A stretch of 64,000 bases of DNA from Parus major. Lineage: Eukaryota > Chordata > Aves > Passeriformes > Paridae. The position numbers were made by a program, and so were the translations under genes. A model generated the notes under the pieces. It worked only from the letters and a program-made list of their open reading frames with translations. It was not told the DNA's origin and did not search any database. The stretch spans positions 1,537,382 to 1,601,381 of the forward strand of contig NC_031796.1 in assembly GCF_001522545.3 (NCBI RefSeq), read 5' to 3'. Shown here piece after piece: positions 1 to 11,529 of this stretch. Numbering within the stretch: position 1 is the stretch's first letter; each line of letters starts with the position of its first letter.

Positions 1-406
1 CAGGCTGCAGACAGATGGTGGTACTGGGAGTCAAGTGAAAACACAATGAGCCTTTTGCCCTAATCAGTGCACAAACCTTTAAAATATCTTTCCTTCCATT
101 TTATGCTCCAGCTGTGACCCCCCAGAAGAACCTCCATCCTTCTCCTCCAGTTTCCATGCAGGATGTACCCTCTCTGTAGGAATATTGCAACAGGAGCCCC
201 TGGTGCCCTGTGAATTAAAATCCCAAGAGGAGCTAGAGGATGAGCTGTGTTCCCTGCTCCCAGAACACCCCCATTCCATGGGAAAGAATTAGAAAATCTT
301 TGGTTGAAACCAATTGTTTTTGGCTTGGCATCTTTCTGGGCATTTTGCTGACAACATCCTGCATGGCTGCTGTGCAGCACTAACACAGACTCCTCTGTGT
401 CTGCAG

Positions 407-3400
407 ACCCATCCTCGCTGAAGCTGGAGAGCAAGGAGGAGCTGTGCTTTGTGAGCAGGCAGGCAGAGGTACAGCACGGGGCTCTTGCTGAAGGAGTTTC
501 TAGAGTTGTTGTAATGCTGAAAGGGGCACCAGGGGAGTGACAGTCCCTGCAGGGACAGGGAGCAGGGGGCATGCTGAAGGGCCTCTTGAGCATTAAAAGC
601 CTGTCCTGAGAGTGTTTGTCACTGCTTCTAATGCAGGTCTGGCTCAAGCCACCCAGAATTTAAAGGGGAAGGCAGAAGGGCAGGAGGAGCCACCATGCAG
701 GAACAAAACTCAGAATTTCTCCTCCAGTCCATATCTGGGGGTGTTGCCAGTCACCCATCCGAGGCTAATGAGTAACAGCCCAGAGGTCGAGGAGAGCACA
801 GCGAGCTCCAATATTGACTTTGGGTTTACCTGATGTTTAAGGGTCACAGTTTTGATAATGGACACTTTCTTTATTGCTTCACTTTTGGGTGTTCCATTGC
901 AGTAGTGTCTTGTTCCTCTGAGAGGTCAGAACTAGTTCTTACCCTTTCTGTAACACCCTTGTGGTCCTCAGGGAGCACAACTGGCTGCAAAATTTCAGTT
1001 TCTCATGGCCAAAACAGCTGGGTTTTTTTGTTTTTATTTTAAAAATAAGCTGCCTTATATGGAGTATAAACAGAATTCTGCTCATTCCAGTGTTCCCCAC
1101 TGATGCACTCCTTTCCTTTTTTTCTAGCTGCAGAGCAAAAAAGACAAACAGAAACAGCAAAACAAACCAAAGGATCAAAAGGATCAAAAACAGACAAAGA
1201 AGCAGAGTCCAAAAACAGAGCAACAGCTTCTGGGAGAGCTTTATGCTGACAAGGCATACCTGGAGAAGTTGCTCAAGGATGAAGGTATTTCTCTTTCTCA
1301 GCAGATTCTATTTTTCTTTCATCCCTTTTTTATTCTTCTTTATTTCTTTTCTTCTTTTATATTCCTGTGACTCTTCATTAGTTGTACCAGAGCTCACATA
1401 GCACATGGTGCTCGCAGTGGTGGGGACACAGGCAGGTGTTTGCTCATGGGCTGTGGGTTTGTTATAAATGCTGTTAAGGTCAAGATGCAGGAATTGGAGA
1501 AGTATCTTATTTTAGAAAAAGGCACAAAGATGATTCTCCTTTAGTCATATTTCTAGGGAACTTTTCACCCAGAAATAGAGAAGTGATTAAGGTTTGGTTT
1601 GCTCACAGGTTTTACAGTGTTGCCAGTATTAATTACACATGTGGGCGGTCTGGTTTGCAGGCAGGTAAAAACCTTCTCAGTTTCCATCTGCCAGCCTGAT
1701 CCACAGCACTGTTCAAAGTGCCCTGTCAATACAGATGTGCCATACAGATGATTTGTCCCAGAGGACAAGTACTCAGCACAGCTGGCCCCACTTACAGGGC
1801 CCCTTCTTGGCTCTGATCAGCAGAGAAGGCAGCAGATATGAGGCTGGAACAGCAGCTCAGCTCACTGAACCACACAGGATGGGTAACAGTTCATTGTTAA
1901 CTCCCCCATCACCTCAGCTCTGATTAGCACGTGGCACTTTAACATCCAGGACTGTCTGTGTCAGAACAGAAAAACGTTCCAAATCAATTCCCCACTGAGC
2001 TGCAGCTCAGGTCCGTTGATTCTCACCTGGGTTCTATCTTATCTCATTTCCAGACTTGATGCAGAGCAGCACAAGGCAGGGGATCAAAGTCATGGACCTG
2101 GTTTTGGATGGCATCTCCTACCTGAACCACCGGCGGGACTTCTGGCAGCAGCAGAAGCCGATTTACGCCCGGGTGTACGAGCGCAAGGTCCTGCGGCAGG
2201 GGCGGCTGCAGGACAAGAAACAGAAACCATCTGACATTAGCAGATCCATCGCAAAGAATATGGAGGATATTGATCTGTGTAGGTTCCTGGCTGGCAGCTG
2301 AGTGCCTCCCAGTGCTGTGGGGAGCTCTAACTATTCCCAAGCTTTGTCTGAGGGTTAGCCACTTCACCAGGTCTCGCTTTCTGAGTATCACAGAATCCCA
2401 AGATGGTTTGGGTTGGAAGGGACCTTGAAGTTCATCCTGTTCCACCCTCCACCATGGGCAGGGACACCTTCCACTATCCCAGGTTGCTCCAAGCCCCATC
2501 CAAACTGGCCTGGAACACTTCCAGGGATGGGGAACTCACAGCTTCTCAATGTCTGTGTGTCACACTCCGCTGTCAAACTCTGCTCCCTGTCCCCAGTGCT
2601 GGCCAGAGGTTCTGCTGAGGAAAGCTGCAGGAAAGCTGAGCGTATGCTGAAAAAGATCCAAACCTGGTCTGAGAATGAAGTTCCCAACAAGAATGAACTG
2701 ATTGGGAACCTCCACAGCTGCATTGGGAGTGCACAGTTGGCCATGGGACAGATGGAGGCAGCTTTGCGCAGCCATAAGATGGATCTGGATTGTGCCAGGC
2801 AGAAGTAAGTTCTGGGAAGTTCAGGTGGGTGGAGAAAGGGGAAAGTGCCTCTGTGGGGGTGTTTTAGCATTAGGTAATGCAATTCTCACCTGGGGAGTTT
2901 AACAGGGTTACACATTCAGCTCTGCCCAAGTGTTCTGTGGTGACTTTTTATCTTCACTATTTCAAACTAAGGAGCCTGAAGCAGATTTTTAAGGATCCAC
3001 AGCACAGGGCACATCAAAATCTCTGCTGTAGTAAAGCAAAAGAACACAAGTCCCAGTCTCAAGCGTTTCCTTCTCAGGATGATCAGGCTTGAAATTGCAC
3101 CAGTTTTCTGCTACATTTTGTCTTAAACTCCTTTTCATAGAGACCATTAAGCATGGCTTGAAATAAAGGTCTCTTCCAGGTGCACTTGCCTGTCTGCACT
3201 GGACACATCCAATGGCTCTTGAACCACAGTGGAGCAAAATGTAGTCTTAAATTTAGCAAGAGTTTGCAAAGCATAGCAGAAATCATGGCACGGTGGCTTG
3301 AAGCGATTTGGGACTTCTGTTTGGCAGTAGCGCACTGAGCTTTTAAAATGTCACTGAGGGGTTGTTTCTCATTTTCAAAAATCCATTTGGGAACGAATGT

Positions 3401-5835
3401 TGGTTTAGGAAAAGGCTGCCTCTCTCCTGGTGATGCCGCTCCCCGAGCAGGGCCAGGTAAAGGCAGGAATTACAGCAGAGGAGACGCCGGGGTTGGGACC
3501 GCTCTGAACGGGAAGGACCGGCGGTGACGGGCGGGCCGCGCCCTCTGGCGGCTGCAGCCGGTAATGACGTTAATGACTCGTTAATGACTCGTTAATGACT
3601 CGTTAATGACTCGCGTTAATGACCCCGTGACGGCGCGGGGTTTGAACTGGATGATCCTTACGGTCCCTTCCCACCCAAACCGGTCTGCGATTCCATCCCA
3701 TCGCATTTATCTGCTCCTCGCATTGACTTTTCCATCTCCAAGGTAAGGGTAGGCAAGGGCACTTCTGAAGATGAGAATGAGGATAATTAAGTAAAAATAA
3801 AAGCCTACAGAGCCTGTTATTACAGAGGGAGTTGCCTGTAGCATGGAGCAAAGCTTGGTCCAAGCACGGGACCAGTGCCGGTGTCAGGAGCCTGCAGACA
3901 CACTGCAGACACCTTTTTGGATCTTTGTTTTGGAAGACAAAAATAATCTGACTTTCAGGGACACAGAGGGAAACAGGCAAAGAAAACTAGAAAGACTTTC
4001 CCAAGGACTGCTAAATTTGCACACAAATTAATAATAATAATCAAAGGCAAAGCTAAATCATTTCCCCTGTGGAAATGATTGCCTAAACCATTTCTTCATG
4101 GGGTCAGCTGTAGATAAAATCAAAAATCAACCTTAATTTCATGACTTTCAGCCTGACATGGGCCCTTTGCTTCCCAACACTTCTCTGAGAGCACGGGGAG
4201 CACCAGAGGGACCATGAGGCTGAAGAAACCCAGAGTGAGTGAGGAACAGGACGATGTCAGTGCCACAATCCCTTTGTCTCCCTGTCTCAGCTCTCTGACA
4301 GATGCCGTGTCCCGGGCCCTGGACAACATCGGCCACGTGTACGCCCGAATTGGCAAGTTCCAGCAGGCCATCAACACGTATGTACAGCCCAGCAGCAAAG
4401 GCATCAGGGGATGACTGACCCAGGTCATGGTCCTTCAGTGGTGTGTCCTCACTGCAGCCATGCCTGGGGACATTTTCACACCTGAACCCTTTGCTATCAC
4501 ACCAGTGGTTGTGTGGTAACTGTACCCAGTGAGGGTTGATGAAGGTATGTCTGTTTTACTCTGCTTGAAGCTGGGAGGAGAAGATTCCACTGGCCCAATC
4601 CAGCCTGGAGAAGGCCTGGCTGTTCCATGAAATTGGGCGGTGCTACCTCGAGCTGGATAAAGCTGAAGTAGCCCAAGATTATGGCCAGAAGTCCCTGCAG
4701 TCAGCAGATGAAGAGGGAGATGTGGAGTGGCAGCTCCACGCCACCGTGCTGGTGGCACAGGCACAAGGTAAAGATGTGGGCACAGGTTTTGCTCTCAGGG
4801 TGGAGAAGCAGGTCTGAAAACATCTCTAGGATTTAACAGCCAAAACAACTGCTCAGATTGGCTTGATTATTTCTTACTCCTGATTCTGGGCTAAAGCAGC
4901 TGATATCCTTGTCTGTTCCAGTGAAAATGAAAGACTACCGCTCTGCAATCATGAATTTTGAAAGGGCTCTGGAGAAGGCGAAGCTTGTGCCCAGTGAAAC
5001 TGCTCAAAATGCCATCATAGCGGTAAGGGGGCTGCTGAGGGGAGGAGGAGCTCTGGGCAGCCTCTGTCAGTAGCTGCTATCCCAGCTGGGATACTCCAGC
5101 CAGTAGAATGCTGTAGAAATGCAGTTTTCCAGTAGGAAAGGATCTGATAATGATAGCAGAGAACAAAAGAACAGAGAAAAAAAGTAGTTGCATTTCTGGG
5201 GCTTTTATTAAGAATTTCATCCCTTTCAGGCCTTGGATAATGTGAGCAAAAGCTTCATTGCAGAGCTGAACAAAAGCCACAAAGATGGGATTCTCTCACT
5301 TAAAGGTACTTGTACCTCTACAGCCAAAAATGGGAAAAAAAACCCCACTCTCCTGTTCTGCATATCCAGCAGCACCTTAGAATTCCCACAGCACACATTT
5401 CCTTGCAAGTATTGAATTAAAATCCTGGTGGAAGTCCAGCATTGCTTCAGCTGCGCTCCCAGGTCCGGCCGTGCCCAGCTGAGGGCAGGAGATGGCAGCG
5501 CTCCCTGAGTGTCCCCTGCAGGCTGTCACCGACACCCCGGGCCTGGCCCGTCCTCCTGGGCTTCGCTGGGGGGTCCTGGCAGGGCGCTGTGCCCTCAGTG
5601 CCCGTGCAGCCCAGCGCCTGCCCTGCCAGGACCCAAAGGGGAATGAGAGATTCCTGCTGAGGCTGAGGGAACCTTTCTTGTGCCCAACTGCTGAGTTCTA
5701 GGACTTGGCTTGTTTTCTTTTCCTTTCCCAGATCGCCTCTTCAGCAGTGAAGACATAAAAAACACCCCTGAGAACGTGAAAGAGGAAGGGAATGAAGATG
5801 AAAAGCCGTCAGAGGAAGCCAGAAACGGTACATAA
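407..5835 (+). CDS. ODAD4: ODAD4 (TTC25), outer dynein arm docking complex subunit 4, 3' part
   Basis: Nine coding exons: 407-468, 1128-1284, 2054-2278, 2597-2804, 4291-4377, 4571-4767, 4922-5022, 5230-5305, 5732-5835 (stop TAA 5833-5835). All have GT-AG borders and consistent phase, giving the last 404 residues. The 5' exons lie outside the window. ODAD4 is an axonemal TPR protein needed to attach outer dynein arms to the ciliary doublets (family knowledge). Visible features: a Lys/Gln-rich low-complexity linker in the second exon, the conserved WQQQKPIYAR stretch in the third, then TPR-like helical pairs in exons four to seven (ELIGNLHSCIGSAQ, ALDNIGHVYARIGKFQQAI, WLFHEIGRCYLEL, DYRSAIMNFERALEKAK). 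The acidic tail ends soon after the last TPR; the human protein, as I recall it, has a much longer C-terminal tail. Poly(A) signals follow the stop within 40-90 bases. Identity is confident; the exact end of the last exon is less so. Confidence 0.93.
2386..2535 (-). mobile_element. CR1 LINE 3'-end fragment
   Basis: The plus strand reads as the reverse complement of the CR1 3' end (GGTTTGGGTTGGAAGGGACC, then the CCATGGGCAGGGACACCTTCC and GGTTGCTCCAAGCCCCATCC blocks). It sits in the ODAD4 intron between exons 2054-2278 and 2597-2804. The truncated form is typical of old avian CR1 copies. Confidence 0.9.
3569..3625. repeat. 11-bp tandem repeat with TGACTC core
   Basis: Four perfect 11-bp units GTTAATGACTC at 3569-3612, then a two-base slip (GC) and a partial fifth unit. 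It lies inside a GC-rich patch of an ODAD4 intron, directly before a CR1 remnant. Confidence 0.92.
3638..3698 (+). mobile_element. CR1 LINE 3'-end remnant
   Basis: The stretch TTGAACTGGATGATCCTTAC followed by GGTCCCTTCCCACCCAAACC and a GATTCC end matches the CR1 3' terminus in the plus orientation. Only about 60 bases survive. Confidence 0.75.
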
Positions 5836-5867
5836 GCAGACGGAAACACAAGGGGAAAACACAAGGA

Positions 5868-5920
5868 AATAAAGGGGAGCAGTGGGGAAAAGTAGAGCCT
5901 AGGCGGGAAGATGAAATAAA
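5868..5920 (+). terminator. ODAD4: ODAD4 poly(A) signals
   Basis: Two AATAAA hexamers on the plus strand (5868-5873 and 5915-5920) lie 33 and 80 bases after the ODAD4 stop codon. This implies a very short 3'UTR ending just upstream of the CNP CpG island. Confidence 0.6.
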
Positions 5921-5989
5921 TATTGAGCAAGCGTCATACCCAGCACTGGAGTGGTGTCAGGAGTAGGGAAGGAGCTGGTCTGAGCCGCT

Positions 5990-6900
5990 GCCGTACTCGG
6001 AGCGCTGCCTCCCCCCTCCCCGTACCCCGGGCAGCATCCCCGGCACCGGCTCCTCCGCGGCCGGGCGGGGCGGGGGCCGAGCCCCGGAACCGCCGCCCCG
6101 GGGAGGGTTCGGCCCGGCCCCCGGGGGCGGGCGGGCCCCGGGGCTATGAAAGGAGCCGCGGCCGCGCCCGCCCCAGAGCCGCTTCCCCGCCGCGCCGCTC
6201 CGCACCGGCGGCCGCCCCGGAGCCGCTGCCCTCACCATGGTAAGCGGGGCCGGCGGGATGGGGACTCCCACCGGGATTAGCGTGGGGATCGGGGCCGCCG
6301 CTCCGCCCGGCAGAGGTCCCGGTTCCCGGAGGGCGGAAGCGCCGGCGGCGTGGCCGACACGTGGGCGCCGGGTCCTGGGGGGGTGCGGAGGGAGCCGGAC
6401 CCCGAGAACGGCCCCGGGGACCCGCGGCTCCGACTCGGGGGTCCCGGGACACCCTGGGGGCTGCCGGGGCACGGACAGCCCGGGAGCGGGGGCGATCGCT
6501 CCCTCCGCTGGCCCCTGTTCCGTGGGGAGCAGGAGACAAGCGGGAGCTGTGTGGGGGCGGCGGGGGGGCCGGTCCCGGCTCAATGGGAGATTGTCCGGCC
6601 AGACCCCGCTCCCCCGGGCTCTGCGGAGCCTTTGTCCGCCCGGCCCGGCCCGTGAAGGCGCCCGTTGTCCCCGAGCCGGCGGCGAACAATGGCCCGGGGG
6701 GGCCGCGATTGTTCCTTTGTTCACGGGGCTGAAAAGCGCCTCAGTCCCCTCAGCAGCTGCCGCGGCAGAACAGCGGCCCCGGTCCCCGCCCGCGGGACGG
6801 CCCGGCCCGGTGCGGGGACGGCCCGGCCCGGTGCGGGGACTGCCCGGCCCGGTGCCGGCAAGCTGGGCACTGTGCTGCGGGAAGGAGCAGCGCTCCAGGT
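5990..6900 (+). promoter_or_regulatory. CNP: CpG-island promoter and first exon region of CNP
   Basis: About 0.9 kb of very GC- and CpG-rich sequence surrounds the CNP start codon at 6237. A TATA-like CTATGAAA lies near 6143-6150, roughly 90 bases before the ATG, so a start site near 6170 is plausible. It begins within about 100 bases of the ODAD4 poly(A) signals, so the two genes are in tight tail-to-head order. The transcription start was inferred, not seen. Confidence 0.65.
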
Positions 6901-9900
6901 CACTCACCCGCTCCCTCCGGTGTGAGCACTTTGAGCCCCCCGAGGTCCCTGGGGAGCCCTGCTGCTCTCAGGTTTGTCCCCGTCTGGGAGTGAGGCTGCA
7001 GCTGAGCCCCGTGGGAACTGTGGGGTTCTGCTCCTGCTCCCAGGACATTTGGAACCAAAACCTTCTGGAATAAAGAGATGGGAAAATCAACATCGGAAGT
7101 GTTTTTAAAAAACTGTGAACTGGAAAACATTTTTCTGGCCCAGGCAGAGCAGTTATGTTTTACATAAAACTTCTCAATTTTTGCATCAAAGGCAAAACTC
7201 ACTTCTTGGGTATTGCTCCCGTGGTCTTTGGTTTCAGCAGGTGCAGTGGATCCCAGGCTGGGCTGGCCCACAGACAGCTCTGGGGGTGGAAAGTTCATGT
7301 ATTGACCCAACAAACAGTGTCTGCCTCGTTGATGCTATTGAGGACTTGCACAGCTGAAGAAATCCCTCGTTTCCTTTCAGTCCCGTGTTTTCCCAGGCCC
7401 TACTGGGAATTAATCTGGGATTCCGCTTACCAGAGCTGCTGGCAGGAGGGGAGGGAGAGCCTGTGCCAGCTCCCAGCGGCATCTCCTGCTCACTGCTGCC
7501 AACCACGAGTGTTTCATTTCCTCCAGCACTCGAGGTTTCACTTTCGAGTTCTGCCTGGCAGCTGCTGGGAGGGGTTTGGCTTTCCTGGAAGCCATCTCAG
7601 TTGTTCTTCCCAAGAGAAGCCCAAATTCCTGCGAGGCTCTCAGCTGCTGATCCTCAGCGTTATCCTTGCCGGGTGCCCTAGGGAACAGCCCTTCCTTGGG
7701 AGGAGAGTTTGTGGTTCAGGTGAGGGGACAGGCGTGTGGCAGCTCTCAACCTGCTGGACTTTCAGTTCCTGTTGGGCTCCTCCACGGCTCACTGCTCTCG
7801 CATCCGGCAGCCACAGGGGTTTGTTTGAGCGTTCAGACTGAATGTGCCACACGAGGAGCTCTGCCCGGGCTGGGACTTTGTGGCAGCTCATGGTGCCTTG
7901 AGAAACCTCTTCTGGGTGGGGCAGGACTGCAGCTGCCAAGGCCAGAGCGGGGAGCAGGGCTGAACCTTCAACCCTTGGGTGGGAGGCAGTGGATCCCTGC
8001 TGTGGGAGAAGGTGTCAGGGCACCCAAGTGAGGGAGTGTGGGGGAGATGCTCCCTGTGCCCCATCCTTTCCACTAAAGTCTCAGCAGAGCCACATTTTCT
8101 CTGGGGTTCCTGCCCTGCAAAGTGTTTTCTCCTTCCATTTCAGAACAAAGGCTTCTCCAAGAAGAGTCACACTTTCCTGCCTAAAATATTTAGAAAAATG
8201 TCTACTCAATCAGCGAAAGAGAGACCTGAGAGTTTGCATTTCCCATTCCTGGATGATGAAGAAACCATCTCCACACTCAAAGAATCCAAAACCTTTTTCA
8301 TCCTCCGGGGCCTGCCTGGCAGCGGGAAGTCCACCCTCGCCCAGGCCATCCACGATCGGTACAAAGACGCCTGCAGGGTCATCTCTGTCGATCACTATAA
8401 AATCACACCTCTAATAAGAAGCACCATTCCTGAAGAGTACTCCAAGGTGGATGAGGATCTAGTTGACTATTGCAAACGGGAGATCAGCGTCATCGTTTTG
8501 GATGACACTCACCATGAGCGGGAACGGCTGGACCAGCTCTTTGACATTGCCGACAAGTACCGGTACAAAGTCATCTTTGCCGAACCCAAAACCCCGTGGC
8601 GCTTGGATTGTCCCCAGCTAAAGGACAAGAATCAATGGAAACTAACTGTGGAAGAGCTGAAGAAGATGAAGCCAAGCTTGGAGAAGGAATTCCTCCCCAT
8701 GTATTTTGGGTGGTTTTTGAGCAAAAGAAGTTCGGAGATCCTGAGGAAGGCTGGCCAGGCATTCTTGGATGAGCTTGGGAGTCTCAAAGCCTTCAAAAAG
8801 GAGAGTAAATACTGTATGTATAGATGTTGTCTTACCACATCCTTACCTGTTGATGTTAACAAGTCTGATCAGCTTCTAAAGCTGTCAACAACAAAAGCTT
8901 TTTAAAGCTACTAACCTGGTCCTCATAGTTGACAAAGTTGCTTTTGTAAGTAAAAATAAAGAGTTTTTCCCATGTCTTTTTAGCTCTGGCACCACAGGGC
9001 ACTGAGCTCGGGCAGCAGCAGCAGGACATGGGATCCTGGGTGTCCCCTGGTTCCAACGGCTTGGGTGGGAAAAAGGCAAAGAGGAATGGGCAAGGCTGAA
9101 CAATCCCATCCCTTAGGGGACCCTCACATCATCAGGTTTAAGATGAGCCACGATGGTGCACAGGAGTTTCTGTTCTCTGCCGTGAGCCTGGGAGGAGGGA
9201 GGGGTTTGGTTTCCCACCCAGCACTCCCCAGCAGTCAGAGAGATGAGATGTGAAGGCTGGGGTAGGGGAGGGAGCTGAGACTGGACCAGGGCTCGTGGGT
9301 TGACATTGGGGGAATCACTTTGTGACAGTGACATTGTTTACCTGTATCTGCAGTTCCTTCTGCTATCGAAGATCCCAAAATAAAAATAGATCTCACCAGC
9401 TACTTTGTGAAGAGGCCACCTGGGGTCCTGCACTGCACCACAAAATACACTGAGTTTGGAAAAGCAGCCGGAGCTGAGGAATATGCGCAGCAGGAAGTGA
9501 GTGTTGGGGTCCCACCTCCTCCTTCCATGTCCTCTCCCTCCCCAGCAGGGTGTCCATGAGCCTGGGAGAGGGTTGGGAATGGGCTTTGCTCTGACCCAAG
9601 AGGCCAAATACAGGGACAGCAACTCTGTCCATGTGGCCTGTGCAGAGAAAACTCCAAATTGTTGAGATGGTGATCGTTTCCTGTTTCCAAACAAAATACT
9701 CCCACTTTCCCTGATCACACATGGCTTCCAGCATCATCTCTGACAGCTTGAGCTAAATGATAATGAATTGAGGGACTTAGATTCCCAGATCGATTATTTC
9801 AGAGCACATAAGCCCAGTTTAAATATTGGAATTTGTGAAGAACAAAGACGTTACCAGCTCCAAATCCACGGAGCTGGGGTGTCAGGCACTGACCTTCTCC

Positions 9901-10495
9901 CTGCTCTGGGTGTTTTGACCATGTCACAGCAAGAGCTGCCATGAGCTGTCCCCGAGCCTGGGGACGGTGACCCCAGGGCAGCGCCGTCAATCCCCACCCC
10001 CAGGCGCTAACGCTGTCCCTTGTGCGTGTCCCTCTCCTCCAGGCCGTGAAGGCTTCCTACGGCAAAGGCTTCACCCTCTCCATCTCGGCGCTGTTCATCA
10101 CCACAAAGACTGTCGGGGCTCGCATCGAGCTGAGCGAGCAGCAGCTGCTGCTCTGGCCCGGGGACGCCGACAAGATCCTGCCCACGGACAACCTCCCGCG
10201 GGGCAGCCGCGCCCACATCACCCTCGGCTGCGCCAACGGCGTCGAAGCCGTCCAGACCGGGCTCGACCTGCTGGAGTTTGTGAAGCTGGAAAAGGCAGGG
10301 AACAAAGGGGAGCAAGTGGGGGAAATTGGAGGAGGGAAACTGCTGTATTTTGATAACGGTATGTGGATGCTTGTCCTGTCTAAAAAGATTGATGTGAGGG
10401 CGATATTTTCGGGATACTATGGGAAGGGAAAACTTGTGCCAACGCAGAGCACCAACAAACGGGGCTCTGCCTTTAGCTCCTGCACCATCATCTAG
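6237..10495 (+). CDS. CNP: CNP, 2',3'-cyclic-nucleotide 3'-phosphodiesterase
   Basis: Four coding exons: 6237-6239 (only the ATG, then gtaagc), 8144-8813, 9354-9496, 10043-10495, giving 422 aa, about the length of mammalian CNP2. CNP hydrolyses 2',3'-cyclic nucleotides to 2'-nucleotides and is a major membrane-associated protein of myelin-forming glia. An N-terminal P-loop kinase-like domain carries Walker [10 protein letters not shown] (residues 57-65). The C-terminal 2H phosphodiesterase domain carries both HxT motifs, H251-C-T253 and H330-I-T332. The protein ends CTII, a CaaX prenylation box. The basic N-terminus (residues 1-20) matches the CNP2-specific segment reported as a mitochondrial targeting signal in mammals. 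An internal ATG at 8198-8200 corresponds to the shorter CNP1 start. The 3'UTR probably runs to the ATTAAA at 11524. Very confident. Confidence 0.97.
6796..6858. repeat. 21-bp GC-rich tandem repeat, 3 copies
   Basis: Three adjacent 21-bp units (6796-6816, 6817-6837, 6838-6858) share the core CGGCCCGGCCCGGTG; the third copy is slightly diverged. They lie in CNP intron 1 inside the CpG island. Confidence 0.9.
8955..8960 (+). terminator. CNP: Candidate intronic poly(A) signal in CNP intron 2
   Basis: An AATAAA lies 50 bases after the in-frame stop (8903-8905) that read-through of the exon 2 donor at 8814 would reach. T-rich sequence follows. Use would give a truncated CNP. The motif is visible; use of it is inference. 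Confidence 0.35.
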
Positions 10496-11523
10496 GAGCA
10501 CAGGCAGGGCAGCTCCTCGGTTTGTTTTTAAAAGGCAAGTAACTCCTGTAACCTTAAAAGTGTAAAGAGAAATAATTCTACCTTTACTAAAGTAAACCCT
10601 CCTGCCCACCCCAGCGTGAAGCCTCTGGGGAGTTATTGGCCTCAGAAAAGGAAGAAAACAAGCAAGTCCTGACTGAAATTGTCACGGATTTTAATATGAG
10701 TTTTGGAGGGAACCAGCTGGGGTGTCCTGCTTGTTTTCTTCCTTGGAGAAAGATCAACTCTGGGGCTTTTATCGCTTCCCTCTGAACCACAATCGTTCGA
10801 TCTTTACCTGTTGGCACTGACCAAAGCCTGTCAGTCGCTGGTCTGAAGCCAAGGGAACTGCAGGATGTCCCTCCCCTCCCACAGCCAGGGACTGACATCG
10901 GCCATTCTGGGTCAGAACCAGCGAGACCCAGGCGTGGGTCACTCCTGTCAGGAGTCCTGTCCTTACCAAGGGTTTACTAAGGTTTTACTAAGGACAGACC
11001 TCGCTGAGGGCAGCAGGTCCTGGCAGAATCGCAGGCCAGTCCCGCAGCTGCCCAGTGGGCTCCATCCCAGCTCCTGTCCCTCACAGCAGAGATGCTCTGG
11101 GGACAGCCAGGAGGAGGGCACTGTGCCAGGTTATGTCTTAAAGACACCAACCATGAACTTTGGGGAAAAATCAAGTGAAACAACAGGACAGGGAGCCAAT
11201 TCCTGCAAAGCAGCTCCAGCCCCTTCCTTCCACCTGGGCTGGACCAAGAACCATCCCACGTCCTGTAGGGAACAATCCTGCCTTGGCAGGGAGTGGAAGA
11301 GATGAACTAACATCTTTTCCATCTTATTTGATATAAACTAAAATCATGTTTGAAGTACACAACTGGACTTCATGCAAGATTTTACTCCCTCTAATGCACT
11401 TGAATGTTAAGAGTTAGGCTGGAGTAACCCTGTAGTGTAGGAAGCAGAGGCACCGTAACTGTGTAACTCATGTCTGCTTGAACCTAAACCCTGGCTGGAA
11501 GTTACTGACCCAGCACTTTTGTC

Positions 11524-11529
11524 ATTAAA
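11524..11529 (+). terminator. CNP: Probable CNP poly(A) signal
   Basis: An ATTAAA lies 1.03 kb after the CNP stop and is followed by a GT-rich stretch (GGGTTTGTGCTGTG). The 3'UTR between 10496 and here holds no other recognisable gene. An AATAAA at 12249-12254 is a possible distal alternative. Confidence 0.5.

Noticed and set aside
1..406. Search for an additional upstream ODAD4 exon
   Set aside because: No stretch resembling the preceding TPR/linker exon with a phase-1 donor was found; this is treated as intron.
5957..7073. Overlapping 180-320 codon open frames around the CNP CpG island
   Set aside because: Stop codons are rare in GC-rich sequence; the peptides are Pro/Gly/Arg-rich on both strands with no family resemblance.
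7979..8143. Open reading extending CNP exon 2 upstream into intron 1
   Set aside because: A good acceptor at 8141-8143 and exact match of the ATG-plus-exon-2 structure to known CNP2 make this an intronic extension without support.
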